Counted from the first letter of the stretch, positions 9,076 through 18,591 are shown. The stretch is DNA of 64,000 bases from JBCCXL01 sp039191605 (GCA_039191605.1 JBCCXL010000025.1:19402-83401); one strand, 5' to 3'. Made by a program: numbers and translations. The notes: generated from the letters alone by a model not told the origin.

Positions 9076-10518
9076 ATGGATCTCGATTCACTACTCAAAT
9101 TCATGACCAAGAAGGGGGCGTCGGACCTGCACCTCAAGCCGACTCGCCCTCCCTTGCTCCGCGTCGACGGCAAGATCGTGCCGGTCGATTTAGAGCCCTT
9201 TCGTCCAGACGCCCTGAGGGAAATGCTGGAGGGCATTCTCGACGATGCCCAGAAGCGGCGCCTCGAAGAAAATAAGAGCGTCGATCTCGGCTATGGGGTG
9301 CGCGGTCTCGCCCGCTTTCGAGGCAATCTCTATCTGCAGCGGGGCAGCATGGCGGCAACCTTTCGCCGCGTACCCTTCAATATCGCCTCGGCGGAGGATC
9401 TAGACCTACCGGAAACCCTGCTGGATTTTTGCAAGATCCACATGGGGCTCGTCTTGGTCACGGGTCCCACCGGTAGCGGCAAGTCCACCACCCTGGCGGC
9501 GATGATCAAGCACATCTCGCGCACTCGCCAGGTGCACGTGATCACCATCGAAGATCCGATGGAGTTTCTGTTCACGGACAACATGGCGACCATTTCTCAG
9601 CGCGAGGTGGGGACCGATACGGTGAGCTTCGCCGAGGCCCTGCGCAACGCCATGCGGCAGGACCCGGACGTCATCATGGTGGGAGAGATGCGTGATCCGG
9701 AGACCGTGGCGACGGTGATTACCGCGGCGGAAACCGGCCACCTGGTGTTCTCCACGCTGCATACGAATTCCGCCCCGCAGACCATCGACCGTATTCTCGA
9801 TACCTTCCCTTCAGATCAGCAGCCGCAGATCCGGGCCCAGCTAGGGCAGATCCTCAAGGGCGTGATCTCGATGAAGCTGGTGGAGCGTAAGGATGGTGGC
9901 CGGGTCGCCTCCCTCGAGATTCTCAAGGCCTCTCCGAAGGTCTCGAACATGGTCGAGAAGGGGGAGATCGGCGAGCTGCACGAGGAGCTGGAGTCCTCGG
10001 TTGGCTACTACAAGATGCAGAGCATGAATCAGAGCCTGCTCTCGCTCCTGGTCAACGGCTCCATCACCTACGACGAAGCGATGAACCAATCCACGGATCC
10101 GGAGGATCTTTCGCTCAAGCTGCGCAAGCTCTTCCCGAAGCTCATCGAGAGTGATTCGACGGACGGAGACGACGATATGTCCAGCGCAGATTTTTCGCAG
10201 ATCCACGAGCTCTTGGAATTTCGCCGCCTGTTCGAGGAGCAGGAAGAGAAGGTCAAGCAGCGGATGCTGGAGAAGGATGAGGTCATCGGTCGCCTCGAAA
10301 CGGTGGTCTCAGACCGGGATCGCTCCATCGATCAGCTGGAAGATCAGATCCGCGGCCTTCAGGACGAAGCGGATAAGCAGCAGGGGGAGTACACCCGCCT
10401 GCGGCAGGAAGCGCAGGAGAAGATCGACAAGCTGATGCAGCGAATCCGTCAGCTGACTCAGGGCGCCCAGCCGGAGGCACCGCCGCCGCCGCCGAAGAAG
10501 TCCGGCATTTTCCGCTGA
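9076..10518 (+). CDS. pilT: PilT twitching-motility ATPase with C-terminal coiled-coil extension
   Basis: Hexameric ATPase that retracts type IV pili. Walker A is GPTGSGKST (residues 130-138), the Walker B region is DPDVIMVGEMRD, and the His box is GHLVFSTLHTNSA; the N-terminal PAS-like domain starts DLDSLLKFMTKKGASDLHLKP. Typical PilT is about 350-370 residues. This one has 480, the last roughly 110 being acidic, then a long heptad coiled coil, then a Pro-rich KKSGIFR tail. The ATG at 9076 matches family N-termini; a GTG at 9046 is possible. No other pilus genes lie nearby. Confidence 0.92.
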   Translation: MDLDSLLKFMTKKGASDLHLKPTRPPLLRVDGKIVPVDLEPFRPDALREMLEGILDDAQKRRLEENKSVDLGYGVRGLARFRGNLYLQRGSMAATFRRVPFNIASAEDLDLPETLLDFCKIHMGLVLVTGPTGSGKSTTLAAMIKHISRTRQVHVITIEDPMEFLFTDNMATISQREVGTDTVSFAEALRNAMRQDPDVIMVGEMRDPETVATVITAAETGHLVFSTLHTNSAPQTIDRILDTFPSDQQPQIRAQLGQILKGVISMKLVERKDGGRVASLEILKASPKVSNMVEKGEIGELHEELESSVGYYKMQSMNQSLLSLLVNGSITYDEAMNQSTDPEDLSLKLRKLFPKLIESDSTDGDDDMSSADFSQIHELLEFRRLFEEQEEKVKQRMLEKDEVIGRLETVVSDRDRSIDQLEDQIRGLQDEADKQQGEYTRLRQEAQEKIDKLMQRIRQLTQGAQPEAPPPPPKKSGIFR

Positions 10519-10857
10519 GGGGCTCGCGGGGTAGCAGCATTGCGCCCGAAGACTGGGTTGGGCTCTTCCGACGGGCTCTGCTGAAGGGGCCCGCTGAACG
10601 AGCCTCGCTGGCCGTTCGATTGAAGGCCGTCTGATCCAAGACCGGTTCGGTCCAAGGATGCCGATGGGGGAAGCGTCGAGCTATTCAGGCCCCCTCGCTC
10701 TTTTGCCTCTTTGGTGAGCCTCTTTGGCTGAGGAGCCCTTCTGCCTCCCGCGCCGAGGAGAGGGCGATTCTCGCTACCGAGAGGATGCTTCCGGGAAGAG
10801 ATTTGTTGTAGCGCCTCAACAGGGTTAAACTCCCGCTTGAGGTAATGGGCTACAACT
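10519..10857. other. Gene-free spacer upstream of gatC
   Basis: About 340 bases with no credible coding frame. It contains loosely repeated GGGCTCn/CCGCTGA words. The promoter of the gatC-gatA-amidase operon should be near the right end but no convincing pair of hexamers is seen. Confidence 0.5.
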
Positions 10858-11244
10858 ATGCATGAAATCAAGAGAATTGCCCGGTTAGCGAAGCTGCATC
10901 TGGAAGCCTCGGAGGAAGCGGAGCTGCAGCAGCAGCTGGCGAGGGTCTTCGAGTATTTAGAGCGGCTCGAGCCCGTGTCGTTGGAGGGCGGAGCTGGGGG
11001 CGAGTCAGCGCAGAGCGGACTTGAGCCTCAGGATCGGTCGTTTCGTGAGCCTGCGGCCCCACCCTTAGAGCCTGAACCCTTAAAGCCTGAGGCCGCGCCT
11101 TTGGAGCCTGCGGACGAGCCCGGGGAGATCACTCCGGCGCTGAGCCGATCCAGCCTGCTCGCCAACGCGCCTCGCCATCGCGACGGCCATCTCGTCGTTC
11201 CCGGGGTGTTCAGCGCTGCCGGAGAGAGCCGCCGTGGCCGCTGA
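10858..11244 (+). CDS. gatC: Aspartyl/glutamyl-tRNA amidotransferase subunit C with acidic-proline insertion
   Basis: Small subunit that stabilises GatA in the GatCAB complex, which converts misacylated Glu-tRNA(Gln) and Asp-tRNA(Asn) to the correct amide. The N-terminus (IKRIARLAKLHLEASEEAEL ... FEYLERLEPV) and the C-terminal segment (LLANAPRHRDGHLVVPGVF) match the family. Between them sits an extra stretch of about 45 residues rich in Pro, Glu and Leu, built from degenerate LEPE/KPEAAP units. Normal GatC is about 95-100 residues; this is 128. The end overlaps gatA by 11 nt. gatB is not in the window. Confidence 0.88.
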   Translation: MHEIKRIARLAKLHLEASEEAELQQQLARVFEYLERLEPVSLEGGAGGESAQSGLEPQDRSFREPAAPPLEPEPLKPEAAPLEPADEPGEITPALSRSSLLANAPRHRDGHLVVPGVFSAAGESRRGR

Positions 11245-12781
11245 GGAGCTCGCCCATCTCGACTCGACGAGCCTCGCCTCGGGGCTTCGGCGAGGCGACT
11301 TTTCCGCCTTGGAGTTGATGGACTTTTGCCTGCGGCGCATCCAGCGAGCTGATTCCCGGCTACAGGCCTTCATCGAGGTTTTCACCGACGACGCCCTGCG
11401 CGAAGCGGAAGCGGTGGATCGCCGTCTCGCTGCCGGTGGCCGCCTCGGCCCCCTGGCGGGAGTGCCGGTGGCGATTAAAGACAATCTCAGCATCGCCGGG
11501 CGGTCGCTGTCCTGTGGGTCGCGGATTCTCGAGGGCTACGTGGCGCCCTATTCCGCGACCGCCGTAGAGCGCCTGCAGCGGGCCGGTGCCATCGTCGTCG
11601 GCCGCACCAATCTCGATGAAATGGCCATGGGCTCTTCCTGCGAGACTTCGATCTGGGGATCGACCCTCAATCCATGGGACTTGGGGCGAGTGCCGGGAGG
11701 CTCTAGCGGCGGATCTGCCGCCGCGGTTGCCGCGGCGATGGTGCCCTTGGCTCTGGGCTCGGACACCGGCGGCTCGGTACGGCAGCCGGCAGCCTTCACC
11801 GGCGTTGTGGGGCTGCGGCCGACCTATGGTCGAGTGTCTCGCCACGGTTTGGTGGCCTTCGCCTCTTCCTTCGATCAGGTCGGGCCCTTGGCGAGGTCGG
11901 TACGGGATGTCGCCCTGGCGCTGGAGGTGCTGGCCGGCCCGGATCCCCGGGACAGCACTACCACCAAGGAGCCGGTGGAGAGCTGGGGATCCTCACTTCA
12001 GGGGATTGAGGATGCCCCCTCCCTGGCGGGGCTGAGACTAGGCTGGTGCGAGCTGGCAGGAGATCTTGCGGTAGACGCCGCCACCGAGGCCTGCTGGCGG
12101 CGGAGCTGTCAGCGGCTGGAGGCTCTCGGCGCCACCCTGGTTCCGCTTCAGCTGCCGACCCTGGATCAAGCCCTCGCCATCTATTCGGTGCTGGCTCCCT
12201 GCGAGGCGAGCTCCAATCTGGCCCGATTCGACGGCGTCCGCTTCGGTCGTCGGGCGGCGGAGGCGGAAGACCTGGAAGATTCTGCTGTTGAAGAATTGAG
12301 TCTGGAAGATCTCTACGTCCGCAGCCGTTCCGAGGGCTTCGGTCCCGAGGTCAAGCGACGAATCCTGTTGGGAACCTACGCGCTGTCGGCGGGTGATCGG
12401 GAGAGCTACTACTACCGTGCGCGGCGGGCGCTACGCCAAGTGCGCCGCGAGTTGCGGGAAGCCCTGGAGCGGGTCGACGCCCTGATCAGCCCGACGACGC
12501 CGACCTCCGCCTTTGCCCTGGGAGCTCGCCGTGAGCCGCTGGAGATGTATCGCAGCGATATCTTCACCTGCGCGCCGAGCCTGGCTGGCCTCCCGGCTAT
12601 CGCGGTCCCCGCCGGCCTGACGGGGGAGGGATTGCCCTCCTCGCTCCAGGTGACGGGAGCCCCCTTCGCCGAGGCCAAGATTCTGCGCATCGCCACCGCC
12701 TTTGAGGCGGATCGGCAGAGAGACGAAGGGATGCTGAGGCCTTCGATGGAATGGATGAATGCTTCGGGGGTCGCGGCATGA
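11234..12781 (+). CDS. gatA: Aspartyl/glutamyl-tRNA amidotransferase subunit A
   Basis: Glutaminase subunit of GatCAB, supplying ammonia for tRNA-dependent amidation. The amidase-signature Ser-cisSer-Lys triad is intact: Lys82 in VAIKDN, Ser157 in GGSSGGS and Ser181 in DTGGSVRQ, with spacing identical to characterised GatA enzymes. Length (515) is normal, apart from a slightly acidic insert near residue 340. Translation starts at a GTG inside the end of gatC, and its stop overlaps the start of the next gene (ATGA), so the three genes form one coupled operon. Confidence 0.95.
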   Translation: MAAEELAHLDSTSLASGLRRGDFSALELMDFCLRRIQRADSRLQAFIEVFTDDALREAEAVDRRLAAGGRLGPLAGVPVAIKDNLSIAGRSLSCGSRILEGYVAPYSATAVERLQRAGAIVVGRTNLDEMAMGSSCETSIWGSTLNPWDLGRVPGGSSGGSAAAVAAAMVPLALGSDTGGSVRQPAAFTGVVGLRPTYGRVSRHGLVAFASSFDQVGPLARSVRDVALALEVLAGPDPRDSTTTKEPVESWGSSLQGIEDAPSLAGLRLGWCELAGDLAVDAATEACWRRSCQRLEALGATLVPLQLPTLDQALAIYSVLAPCEASSNLARFDGVRFGRRAAEAEDLEDSAVEELSLEDLYVRSRSEGFGPEVKRRILLGTYALSAGDRESYYYRARRALRQVRRELREALERVDALISPTTPTSAFALGARREPLEMYRSDIFTCAPSLAGLPAIAVPAGLTGEGLPSSLQVTGAPFAEAKILRIATAFEADRQRDEGMLRPSMEWMNASGVAA

Positions 12782-14778
12782 GGCTGCCTAAATACGCCAA
12801 ACGCCGCCTATTCCAGGTCGCCTTGGTGCTGATGTTGGTCTCTGTCGGGGACCCGGCGGCATTTGAGGCTGCGGCAGACAAGGGAGTCACTCTCACCTTG
12901 GCGATCCCCGGTGGGGAAGGGGGCCAGCGGGCCGTTTGGACCGCCGACGGGATCTATATCGAGGCTCAGCCCCTGCCCGGCGAGGGGCTCTTGGCGTTCA
13001 GCCGCCGACTCTGCGGCAGCGAGACGGCAGCTTCCGCCATCGCCCAGGCCCACGGAGGCCGGCGCGGAATGCTGGCGGGAGCGTGGTACCGAATTCCCGT
13101 CGACTGGCTCTCCCCGGTGCATCAGCAGGTCGTGATGACCACCCTGTTTCCGGGGGATCAGCGCAGCAGCGCCGGATGGCGCCACCGGGTCTCACAGCGG
13201 GACGACACCCTGTGGGCGATCTCGGAGCGGTTTACCGGTCGCGGTGAGCTCTTCCCGGAGCTTCGTCGGGCCAATCAGCTGACCGACAACACAATTCGCC
13301 CAGGGCAGCGATTGCTGATTCCGGCGGCGCTGCTGCGCCCGGAGCTGCGGGCGATGCTGCCCCAGGTTCCCGGCGCCGCTATTGGGGCTGGCGGGGCCGG
13401 TGGGGCGACGATGGCCCCGTCGCAGGGGGGTGGCGTTACGACTCCCACTTCCGCTTCGCCCTCCACTAGACCTTCCATTGGGTCCTCTACTGGGCTCTCC
13501 ACTGGGGCTAGCAACTCGGCAGCGGGGGCGGCCCCCGCTGCTTCGTCGGTGACGACGGCTCCCTTCTCCGTCGAGGCGACCACGGCGCAGCGCTTCCCGT
13601 CCCTCGGCGACGTGCGGCTGGAGTACGGATCGGATCGCGACGGCGACTTCGCGCTCTACCGGCTCAAGCCCGGCGAGGCCCTCTACTCCAGCGTGGTGGT
13701 GCGCTTCACCGGCCGGGTTTACGCCAACGACGTCAATGCTCTGGCGGCGGATATCGCTCGGCGCAGCGGAGTGGCGGACGTCACCGATATGGCGGTGGGC
13801 TACCCGGTGAAGATCCCCTTCGCGTTGCTGCAGCCGGAATTCCTGCCTCCGGGGCATCCCCGACGGCAGGAGTTCGAGCAGAATCAGCGGGCTAGCGCCG
13901 CGTTCAGCAACACGGTTCGCTCCCGCAATCTTCAGGGCATCACGGTGATTCTCGATCCCGGCCACGGTGGGAACGATGTCGGCGCTTCCCGAAGAGGAGT
14001 GTGGGAGAGCGTCTACGTCTATGACATCGCTCTGCGCCTCAAGCGGCATCTGGAGACCACGACCTCGGCGCGGGTCTTTCTCTCCACCGAGGCGAAGGGC
14101 GGAACGGAGGTAGGAGAGCGGGATGTGCTGCCCTACGACAAAACCCATCGGGTGCTCACCGACCCTCCCTACTCGCTGAACCAGGACTCCACCGTCGGGG
14201 TCCATCTACGCTGGTATCTATCCAACCGCATCTACCGCGAGGCTCTGGAGCGTGGAGCCCAATCGGATCACGTGGTGTTTCTCTCGATCCACGCCGATTC
14301 TCTCCACCCCTCTCTGCGCGGGGCTATGGCCTATATCCCCGACGCTAAGCTGCGGCGGTCGAGCTACTCCAAGAGCGGCAGCGTGTATCGCGCGCGGCGG
14401 GAGGTGCGGGAGCAGCCCCGGGTGACCTTCACCCGCGAGGAGATGGTGCGCTCGGAAGGTCTCAGTCGGCAGTTGGCGACGGAGATCATCGACGCCTTTT
14501 CCCGGGCCGGGCTCGCGGTACATCCGGAGCAGCCGGTGAGGCAGAAGATCTATCGCGGGCGCAAGCCCTGGGTTCCGGCGGTCTTGCGCTACAACCGAGT
14601 GCCCGCCTCGATGCTCTTCGAGGTCAGCAATCTGGCCAATGACGAAGATCGCAGATTGCTGCAGACTCGCCGTTTCCGAGAGACGGCGGCGGTAGCTATT
14701 GCCGACGGACTCTTGCGCTACTACGGCGTCGATAGCCGATCCGCGCCGCCGCCGCAGCGGATTGCGGCGGAGGAGTGA
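12778..14778 (+). CDS. Exported LysM-type N-acetylmuramoyl-L-alanine amidase
   Basis: Peptidoglycan hydrolase that splits the lactyl-amide bond. Residues 1-35 form a signal sequence. A LysM domain follows (HRVSQRDDTLWAISERF ... RPGQRLLIP), then a Ser/Thr/Gly/Pro-rich linker with TxSPSTRPS-type repeats, and a second LysM-like block (YRLKPGEALYSSV). The C-terminal third is Amidase_3: zinc ligands in DPGHGGND, in GVWES and in LSIHADS, and the catalytic Glu in LFEVSNLAN. The ATG overlaps the gatA stop by 4 nt. The coupling of a cell-wall amidase to tRNA amidation genes is unexpected. Confidence 0.9.
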   Translation: MRLPKYAKRRLFQVALVLMLVSVGDPAAFEAAADKGVTLTLAIPGGEGGQRAVWTADGIYIEAQPLPGEGLLAFSRRLCGSETAASAIAQAHGGRRGMLAGAWYRIPVDWLSPVHQQVVMTTLFPGDQRSSAGWRHRVSQRDDTLWAISERFTGRGELFPELRRANQLTDNTIRPGQRLLIPAALLRPELRAMLPQVPGAAIGAGGAGGATMAPSQGGGVTTPTSASPSTRPSIGSSTGLSTGASNSAAGAAPAASSVTTAPFSVEATTAQRFPSLGDVRLEYGSDRDGDFALYRLKPGEALYSSVVVRFTGRVYANDVNALAADIARRSGVADVTDMAVGYPVKIPFALLQPEFLPPGHPRRQEFEQNQRASAAFSNTVRSRNLQGITVILDPGHGGNDVGASRRGVWESVYVYDIALRLKRHLETTTSARVFLSTEAKGGTEVGERDVLPYDKTHRVLTDPPYSLNQDSTVGVHLRWYLSNRIYREALERGAQSDHVVFLSIHADSLHPSLRGAMAYIPDAKLRRSSYSKSGSVYRARREVREQPRVTFTREEMVRSEGLSRQLATEIIDAFSRAGLAVHPEQPVRQKIYRGRKPWVPAVLRYNRVPASMLFEVSNLANDEDRRLLQTRRFRETAAVAIADGLLRYYGVDSRSAPPPQRIAAEE

Positions 14779-14844
14779 CCCCGAGGGTTCGGGGCGCGGG
14801 AACCTCTTCGATGCCGCGGGGGTCTCATCGAGAGGAGACCCTCG

Positions 14845-15546
14845 ATGAATGCCGCCAACCTCTACCCCGTCGCCGCCGTGATCGCTGACTCGGCGACCCC
14901 GTCGACGGCGGATGCCCAGCGGGCGCTGGATCTCGAATTAGCCCAGCGTCATCGCTGGGGCGACGATGCGGCCTTCGAAGAGCTCTACGAGCGCTTCTCG
15001 GGCTTGGTCTACAACCTCTGCCTACGGATGGCGGGGGAGCGAGAGCTGGCGTCGGATCTCGCCCAGGAGATCTTCCTTCGCATCTTTCGTCACCTCGGCC
15101 GCTTCGAGGGTCGCGCTAGCCTCAAGACCTGGGTGACCCAGGTGACCCTCAACCACTGCCGCTCCCGTCTCGGTCGGCGTCACCGCCGTCGACAGCGATT
15201 CCGCCCCCAGCCGCTGGTAGAAGAGGGGGAGGAGGGAGTGGAGCTGGTAGATGAGGGTCGCGATCCGGAACAGCGGGCGGCCGCGGCGGAGGAGAGTCGC
15301 CAGGTGGCCGCAGCGGTGGCTCAGCTTCCCTCCCCCTACCGCGAGGCGGTGGTGCTCTGTGATTTAGAAGGGATGTCTTATCAACAGATCGCCGAGATTC
15401 TCGAGGTGCGCATCGGCACGGTGCGCTCGCGCATTGCCCGCGGGCGCACGCGGCTGCGAGCGATACTCGAGAAGAGCGAGCTAGCGACCGGTACTATTGG
15501 ACAGCGGCCCGGGGGCGGCACCCGGTCCCGCGGAGAGAAAGCATGA
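14845..15546 (+). CDS. ECF-type RNA polymerase sigma factor
   Basis: A 233-residue sigma-70 family protein of the ECF class. Region 2 is seen in AFEELYERFSGLVYNLCLRM ... LASDLAQEIFLRIFRHL and ASLKTWVTQVTLNHCRSRL. Region 4 is seen in QLPSPYREAVVLCDLEGMSYQQIAEIL followed by GTVRSRIARGR. Between them lies an acidic linker. GGAG precedes the ATG by 7 nt. The next gene, overlapping by ATGA, encodes a zinc-finger anti-sigma factor, so the sigma factor is probably held inactive at the membrane until a signal arrives. Confidence 0.93.
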   Translation: MNAANLYPVAAVIADSATPSTADAQRALDLELAQRHRWGDDAAFEELYERFSGLVYNLCLRMAGERELASDLAQEIFLRIFRHLGRFEGRASLKTWVTQVTLNHCRSRLGRRHRRRQRFRPQPLVEEGEEGVELVDEGRDPEQRAAAAEESRQVAAAVAQLPSPYREAVVLCDLEGMSYQQIAEILEVRIGTVRSRIARGRTRLRAILEKSELATGTIGQRPGGGTRSRGEKA

Positions 15547-16232
15547 GCGCCTTAGCCCAGAACAAGGATCCCCACGGTCACCTCAGCGATGAGGAGCTGT
15601 CGGCGGCCGTCGACGGCGAGCTACCGCGCCCGCATCTACGGCTAGTAGAGGAGCACCTGCAGCGTTGTGAGATCTGCCGTCAGCGGCAGCTGGATCTGCT
15701 GCGGGTGGTAGAGCCGCTGCGCCGATTGCAGCGCCAGGCGCCACCGCCGGCTCTCGGGCAGCTGGTGATGGATCGCGTTCGCTACCAGCGGGGCCAGCGC
15801 AGCTGGATCGAAGCGGTGGAGGATCGTCTCCCAGGGCCGGTGAGCCGCCAAAGCCCGGTGGGCTATTCCTTCGCCCTGGTGATCGCCCTCGCCGCCTGTC
15901 TCTTTTTCTTTGCCGATTGGCTGGAGCGTCGCGAATCGCCGAGCCCCACCTTCTCGGTGCCGACGGTGGAGGGGGCGGTGGTGGACGGGCGCGCCTTCGA
16001 GCTGACGGCGGACGGCATCTGGATCCAGAGCGCGGTCCGGGAGCGGGCTGGGGCTGCGGCTCCGCGGCTCCTTTTGCTGGAGTCCGCGGCGGGTCAGGAA
16101 CTGGCTCTGCGCTGGCCCGGCGCCGCCCTCTTGGCCCGCTCCGGGGAGGTGGTGCTACAAGATCAAGATGGCCAGTTGGTGCGCCTGAAGGCGCAAGGGC
16201 CCGCAGAAATAGAAAAGCCCGCAGCGCGGTAG
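15543..16232 (+). CDS. Membrane-anchored zinc-finger anti-sigma factor
   Basis: This 229-residue partner of the preceding sigma factor has an N-terminal zf-HC2 domain: HLSDEELSAAVDGEL and the H-x3-C-x2-C motif in EEHLQRCEICRQ. A single membrane helix follows at about residues 103-122 (FALVIALAACLFFFADWL). The C-terminal ~100 residues lie outside the cytoplasm and look like a small beta-rich sensor domain. Translational coupling with the sigma gene (ATGA) fits equal production of the pair. Confidence 0.9.
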   Translation: MSALAQNKDPHGHLSDEELSAAVDGELPRPHLRLVEEHLQRCEICRQRQLDLLRVVEPLRRLQRQAPPPALGQLVMDRVRYQRGQRSWIEAVEDRLPGPVSRQSPVGYSFALVIALAACLFFFADWLERRESPSPTFSVPTVEGAVVDGRAFELTADGIWIQSAVRERAGAAAPRLLLLESAAGQELALRWPGAALLARSGEVVLQDQDGQLVRLKAQGPAEIEKPAAR

Positions 16233-16366
16233 AGCGGCGGGCTAGTCAACCTGTAGGCCAGTGAATCCGCAGGCTAATCAGGCAGAGAGGCGTATCCCCC
16301 TCTCGAGCTCCCCTCAGTGGGTCCCCTTCCGGCAGAGCTCCCAATGGAGCTCCTTCGAGAGCTTCC

Positions 16367-18448
16367 TCAGGCGGGGTTGAAGACCTCGATGGCGGCGATG
16401 GTGTACTCGGTACCGGAGTAGTTCAGGGTATCGCCCACCCGCTTGCCGAGGATCTTCTGCGCCAGCTCCGACTCGTAGGAGATGATGTCCGACTCCGGGT
16501 CGCTCTCCCAGGGGCCGAGGATGGTCAGGGAGGAGCCCTCGCCGCCGTCGAGGGTCAGCCTGGTGCCGATGACCACCTGGTCCGTCTGCACCGCGTTGAG
16601 GTCGATGGGGCGAGTCCGGGAAAGGTCGCTGTTGAGGGCGGCGAGTCGGGCCGAGAGGTATTCATGGCGCTGGCGGGCGCTCTTGTATTCAAAATTCTCT
16701 CGCAGATCACCGAGGGCTCGCGCTTCTTCGATGGCCTTGCGGTTCGCCGGTAGCTCCACGCTCTTGAGGTGGCGGAATTCCTCCCGCTTGGTCTCGATGG
16801 AGCTCTCAAGGGCGTAGAGGGGAGCGTCCTGGTCGTCCCGCAGGTCGGAGAATTTGAGCTCCAGGGAGGTCACCAGGGCGTCCCGCTGGTAGCCCTCTAG
16901 AGCGGCGCTCTTGGTGATCGCATCGCGGGCTGGCTCCGCCTGCTCGGGCTCCAGGTCCTGCAATAGCTTAGGGGCCGTGCCGCCGCTCTCCAGCAGGGGA
17001 ACCAGGCGGGAGGCGCGGTAGCTGGCGAAAGCTTCGTCCTGCAGCGCGGTGAGCAGCTGCTTGAGCAGGCGCAGGGGGTTGTGCTGGCGCAGCCCGTCGT
17101 CGTCGCTGGCACGTTCGGCGAGCCAAACGAAACCTGCGGGGTTCTTGCGCGGCTGGGAGAGCAGCTGCTCGATGAAGCTCTTGCGCTCCTCCGGCGCTTC
17201 CGCGGTGAGACCCGCTAGCAGCAGGTCCAGCAGACGTGGGTCTTCCTCGCGGGCGATGAAGCGGCCGAAGTGCTGGGGCCAGTCCTCGCGGTCGTTCTGC
17301 ACCAGCTCGTAGACCCGCTGCCGCAGGGCGCGGTCGTCCAGCCCGCCGACGAGCTCGAGGAGGTTAGGGCTCTGGGCCACCAGGGTCTCGGGGGTCCACT
17401 CGACGTCGGTGAGGGTGGTGCCAGCGCGATCCAGGGCGTGCCAGATCTCGAAAGCTCGGCCGACCCGGGAGCTCTTGACCTCCTCACCGGCCTTGTGGAG
17501 GGCATCGACCATCCTCTTCTTGAGGCCGGCGTCACGATCCGCGTTGCGCTTCAGCAGGTCGATCTTGCCGCGAATTCCGGCGCGTTCGAAGGCGGTCCAA
17601 AGAGCGGAGAAGGCGTCCTCGCTGGTGGCCGCCCAGCGATAGTTCTGACGGCCTTTGGCTTGGGTGAGCACCTGAGGGTGCTTGCGGGCGGCGGTCCACC
17701 AGCGATTCCAGCCTTTCTCGGTGATCACGCCGGTGAGAGCTTGGCGCACCTCGGTGGCGGTCATCGGACTGTTGTAGCTCACCAGCACTCGGCGCAGCAG
17801 CTCGGAGGGGTCCTGCTTGGCCAATTCCCTGAGGCTTTCGGGATCCTCCAGCTTCTGCCGCAGGACGTGGTCGGGCTCCAGCGCCTGAAGCATCTTGGCG
17901 GCGGCACGAAAGCCCACCATCAGCCCCTTGTGGCGCTCGAGATCGACCTTGAAGCTCTCCAAGGCAATATTGATCTCGACGATGCGTCCGGCTCCGCGGC
18001 CCACCATCCACACCGGAGTGCCGATGTCGAAGCCCATCAGCGCCTTGAGTCGGTCGACCCGATCCCAGGTCTTGGCGGGATCCTTCTGCACTTTGTCGAG
18101 GCCGACCTTACTCTCCAGCAGCTCGTACATGCTGTGGTCGTCATAGATGCTGCGCAGACAGACCAGAATCGCCTTGTGGAGATCTTCTGGCTCATAGATC
18201 GTAGGGCCGATGCGGCGCAGCAGCTTGAGACGAGGCTCCCAAAGCTCTTTTTCGATCAGCAGATCATCGAGAATCTCCAGCAAGAAGCGGGAGCGATCTG
18301 CCTCGTTGTTGCCGATCAGCGCTCGGGCGACGCCGACGAAGTAATCGAGATCCTCTGGTTGCTTCGAGGAGTGGCCGAGCCACTCGTCCTCGATGGCCTC
18401 GAAGTTACCTTTGGAGAGATGTGCCTGGGTTTGCTTAGAAATCGCCAT
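16367..18448 (-). CDS. Large GreA/GreB-family transcription factor fusion
   Basis: A 693-residue protein whose last ~160 residues are a Gre factor. The coiled coil ends in GDLRENFEYKSA, keeping the acidic tip (Asp, Glu) that places Mg2+ in the RNA polymerase active site for transcript cleavage. The FKBP-like C-terminal domain follows (TILGPWESDPE ... YESELAQKILGKRVGD). The first ~530 residues are mostly helical with no recognised domain, apart from a short SH3/KOW-like strand region GTPVWMVGRGAGRIVEI. Chlamydiae are known to have similarly long GreA proteins. The start ATG fits a predicted promoter. It is monocistronic. Confidence 0.85.
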   Translation of the reverse strand: MAISKQTQAHLSKGNFEAIEDEWLGHSSKQPEDLDYFVGVARALIGNNEADRSRFLLEILDDLLIEKELWEPRLKLLRRIGPTIYEPEDLHKAILVCLRSIYDDHSMYELLESKVGLDKVQKDPAKTWDRVDRLKALMGFDIGTPVWMVGRGAGRIVEINIALESFKVDLERHKGLMVGFRAAAKMLQALEPDHVLRQKLEDPESLRELAKQDPSELLRRVLVSYNSPMTATEVRQALTGVITEKGWNRWWTAARKHPQVLTQAKGRQNYRWAATSEDAFSALWTAFERAGIRGKIDLLKRNADRDAGLKKRMVDALHKAGEEVKSSRVGRAFEIWHALDRAGTTLTDVEWTPETLVAQSPNLLELVGGLDDRALRQRVYELVQNDREDWPQHFGRFIAREEDPRLLDLLLAGLTAEAPEERKSFIEQLLSQPRKNPAGFVWLAERASDDDGLRQHNPLRLLKQLLTALQDEAFASYRASRLVPLLESGGTAPKLLQDLEPEQAEPARDAITKSAALEGYQRDALVTSLELKFSDLRDDQDAPLYALESSIETKREEFRHLKSVELPANRKAIEEARALGDLRENFEYKSARQRHEYLSARLAALNSDLSRTRPIDLNAVQTDQVVIGTRLTLDGGEGSSLTILGPWESDPESDIISYESELAQKILGKRVGDTLNYSGTEYTIAAIEVFNPA

Positions 18449-18471
18449 AGATCCCAAGACAATACCAAAAA

Positions 18472-18499
18472 ATCCTAGCGCGCCGTAGCACTCTGTCAG
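18472..18499 (-). promoter_or_regulatory. Predicted promoter of the Gre fusion gene
   Basis: On the minus strand, CTGACA (18499-18494) and TAGGAT (18477-18472) are separated by 16 bp. The leader to the ATG would be about 16 nt. Confidence 0.5.
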
Positions 18500-18591
18500 C
18501 GCAATTGAGGGGTTGGAAACTCTGGATCCTGCGCACCGGCGGTGTCGCGGCGACGGGATAGGGGGGCTCTGCGCTGCTAGAGTTGGAAGAT

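Noticed and set aside
17270..18478. 402-codon open frame opposite the Gre fusion gene
   Set aside because: It is a complementary shadow of the Gre fusion reading frame, with low-complexity His/Leu/Gly-rich composition.
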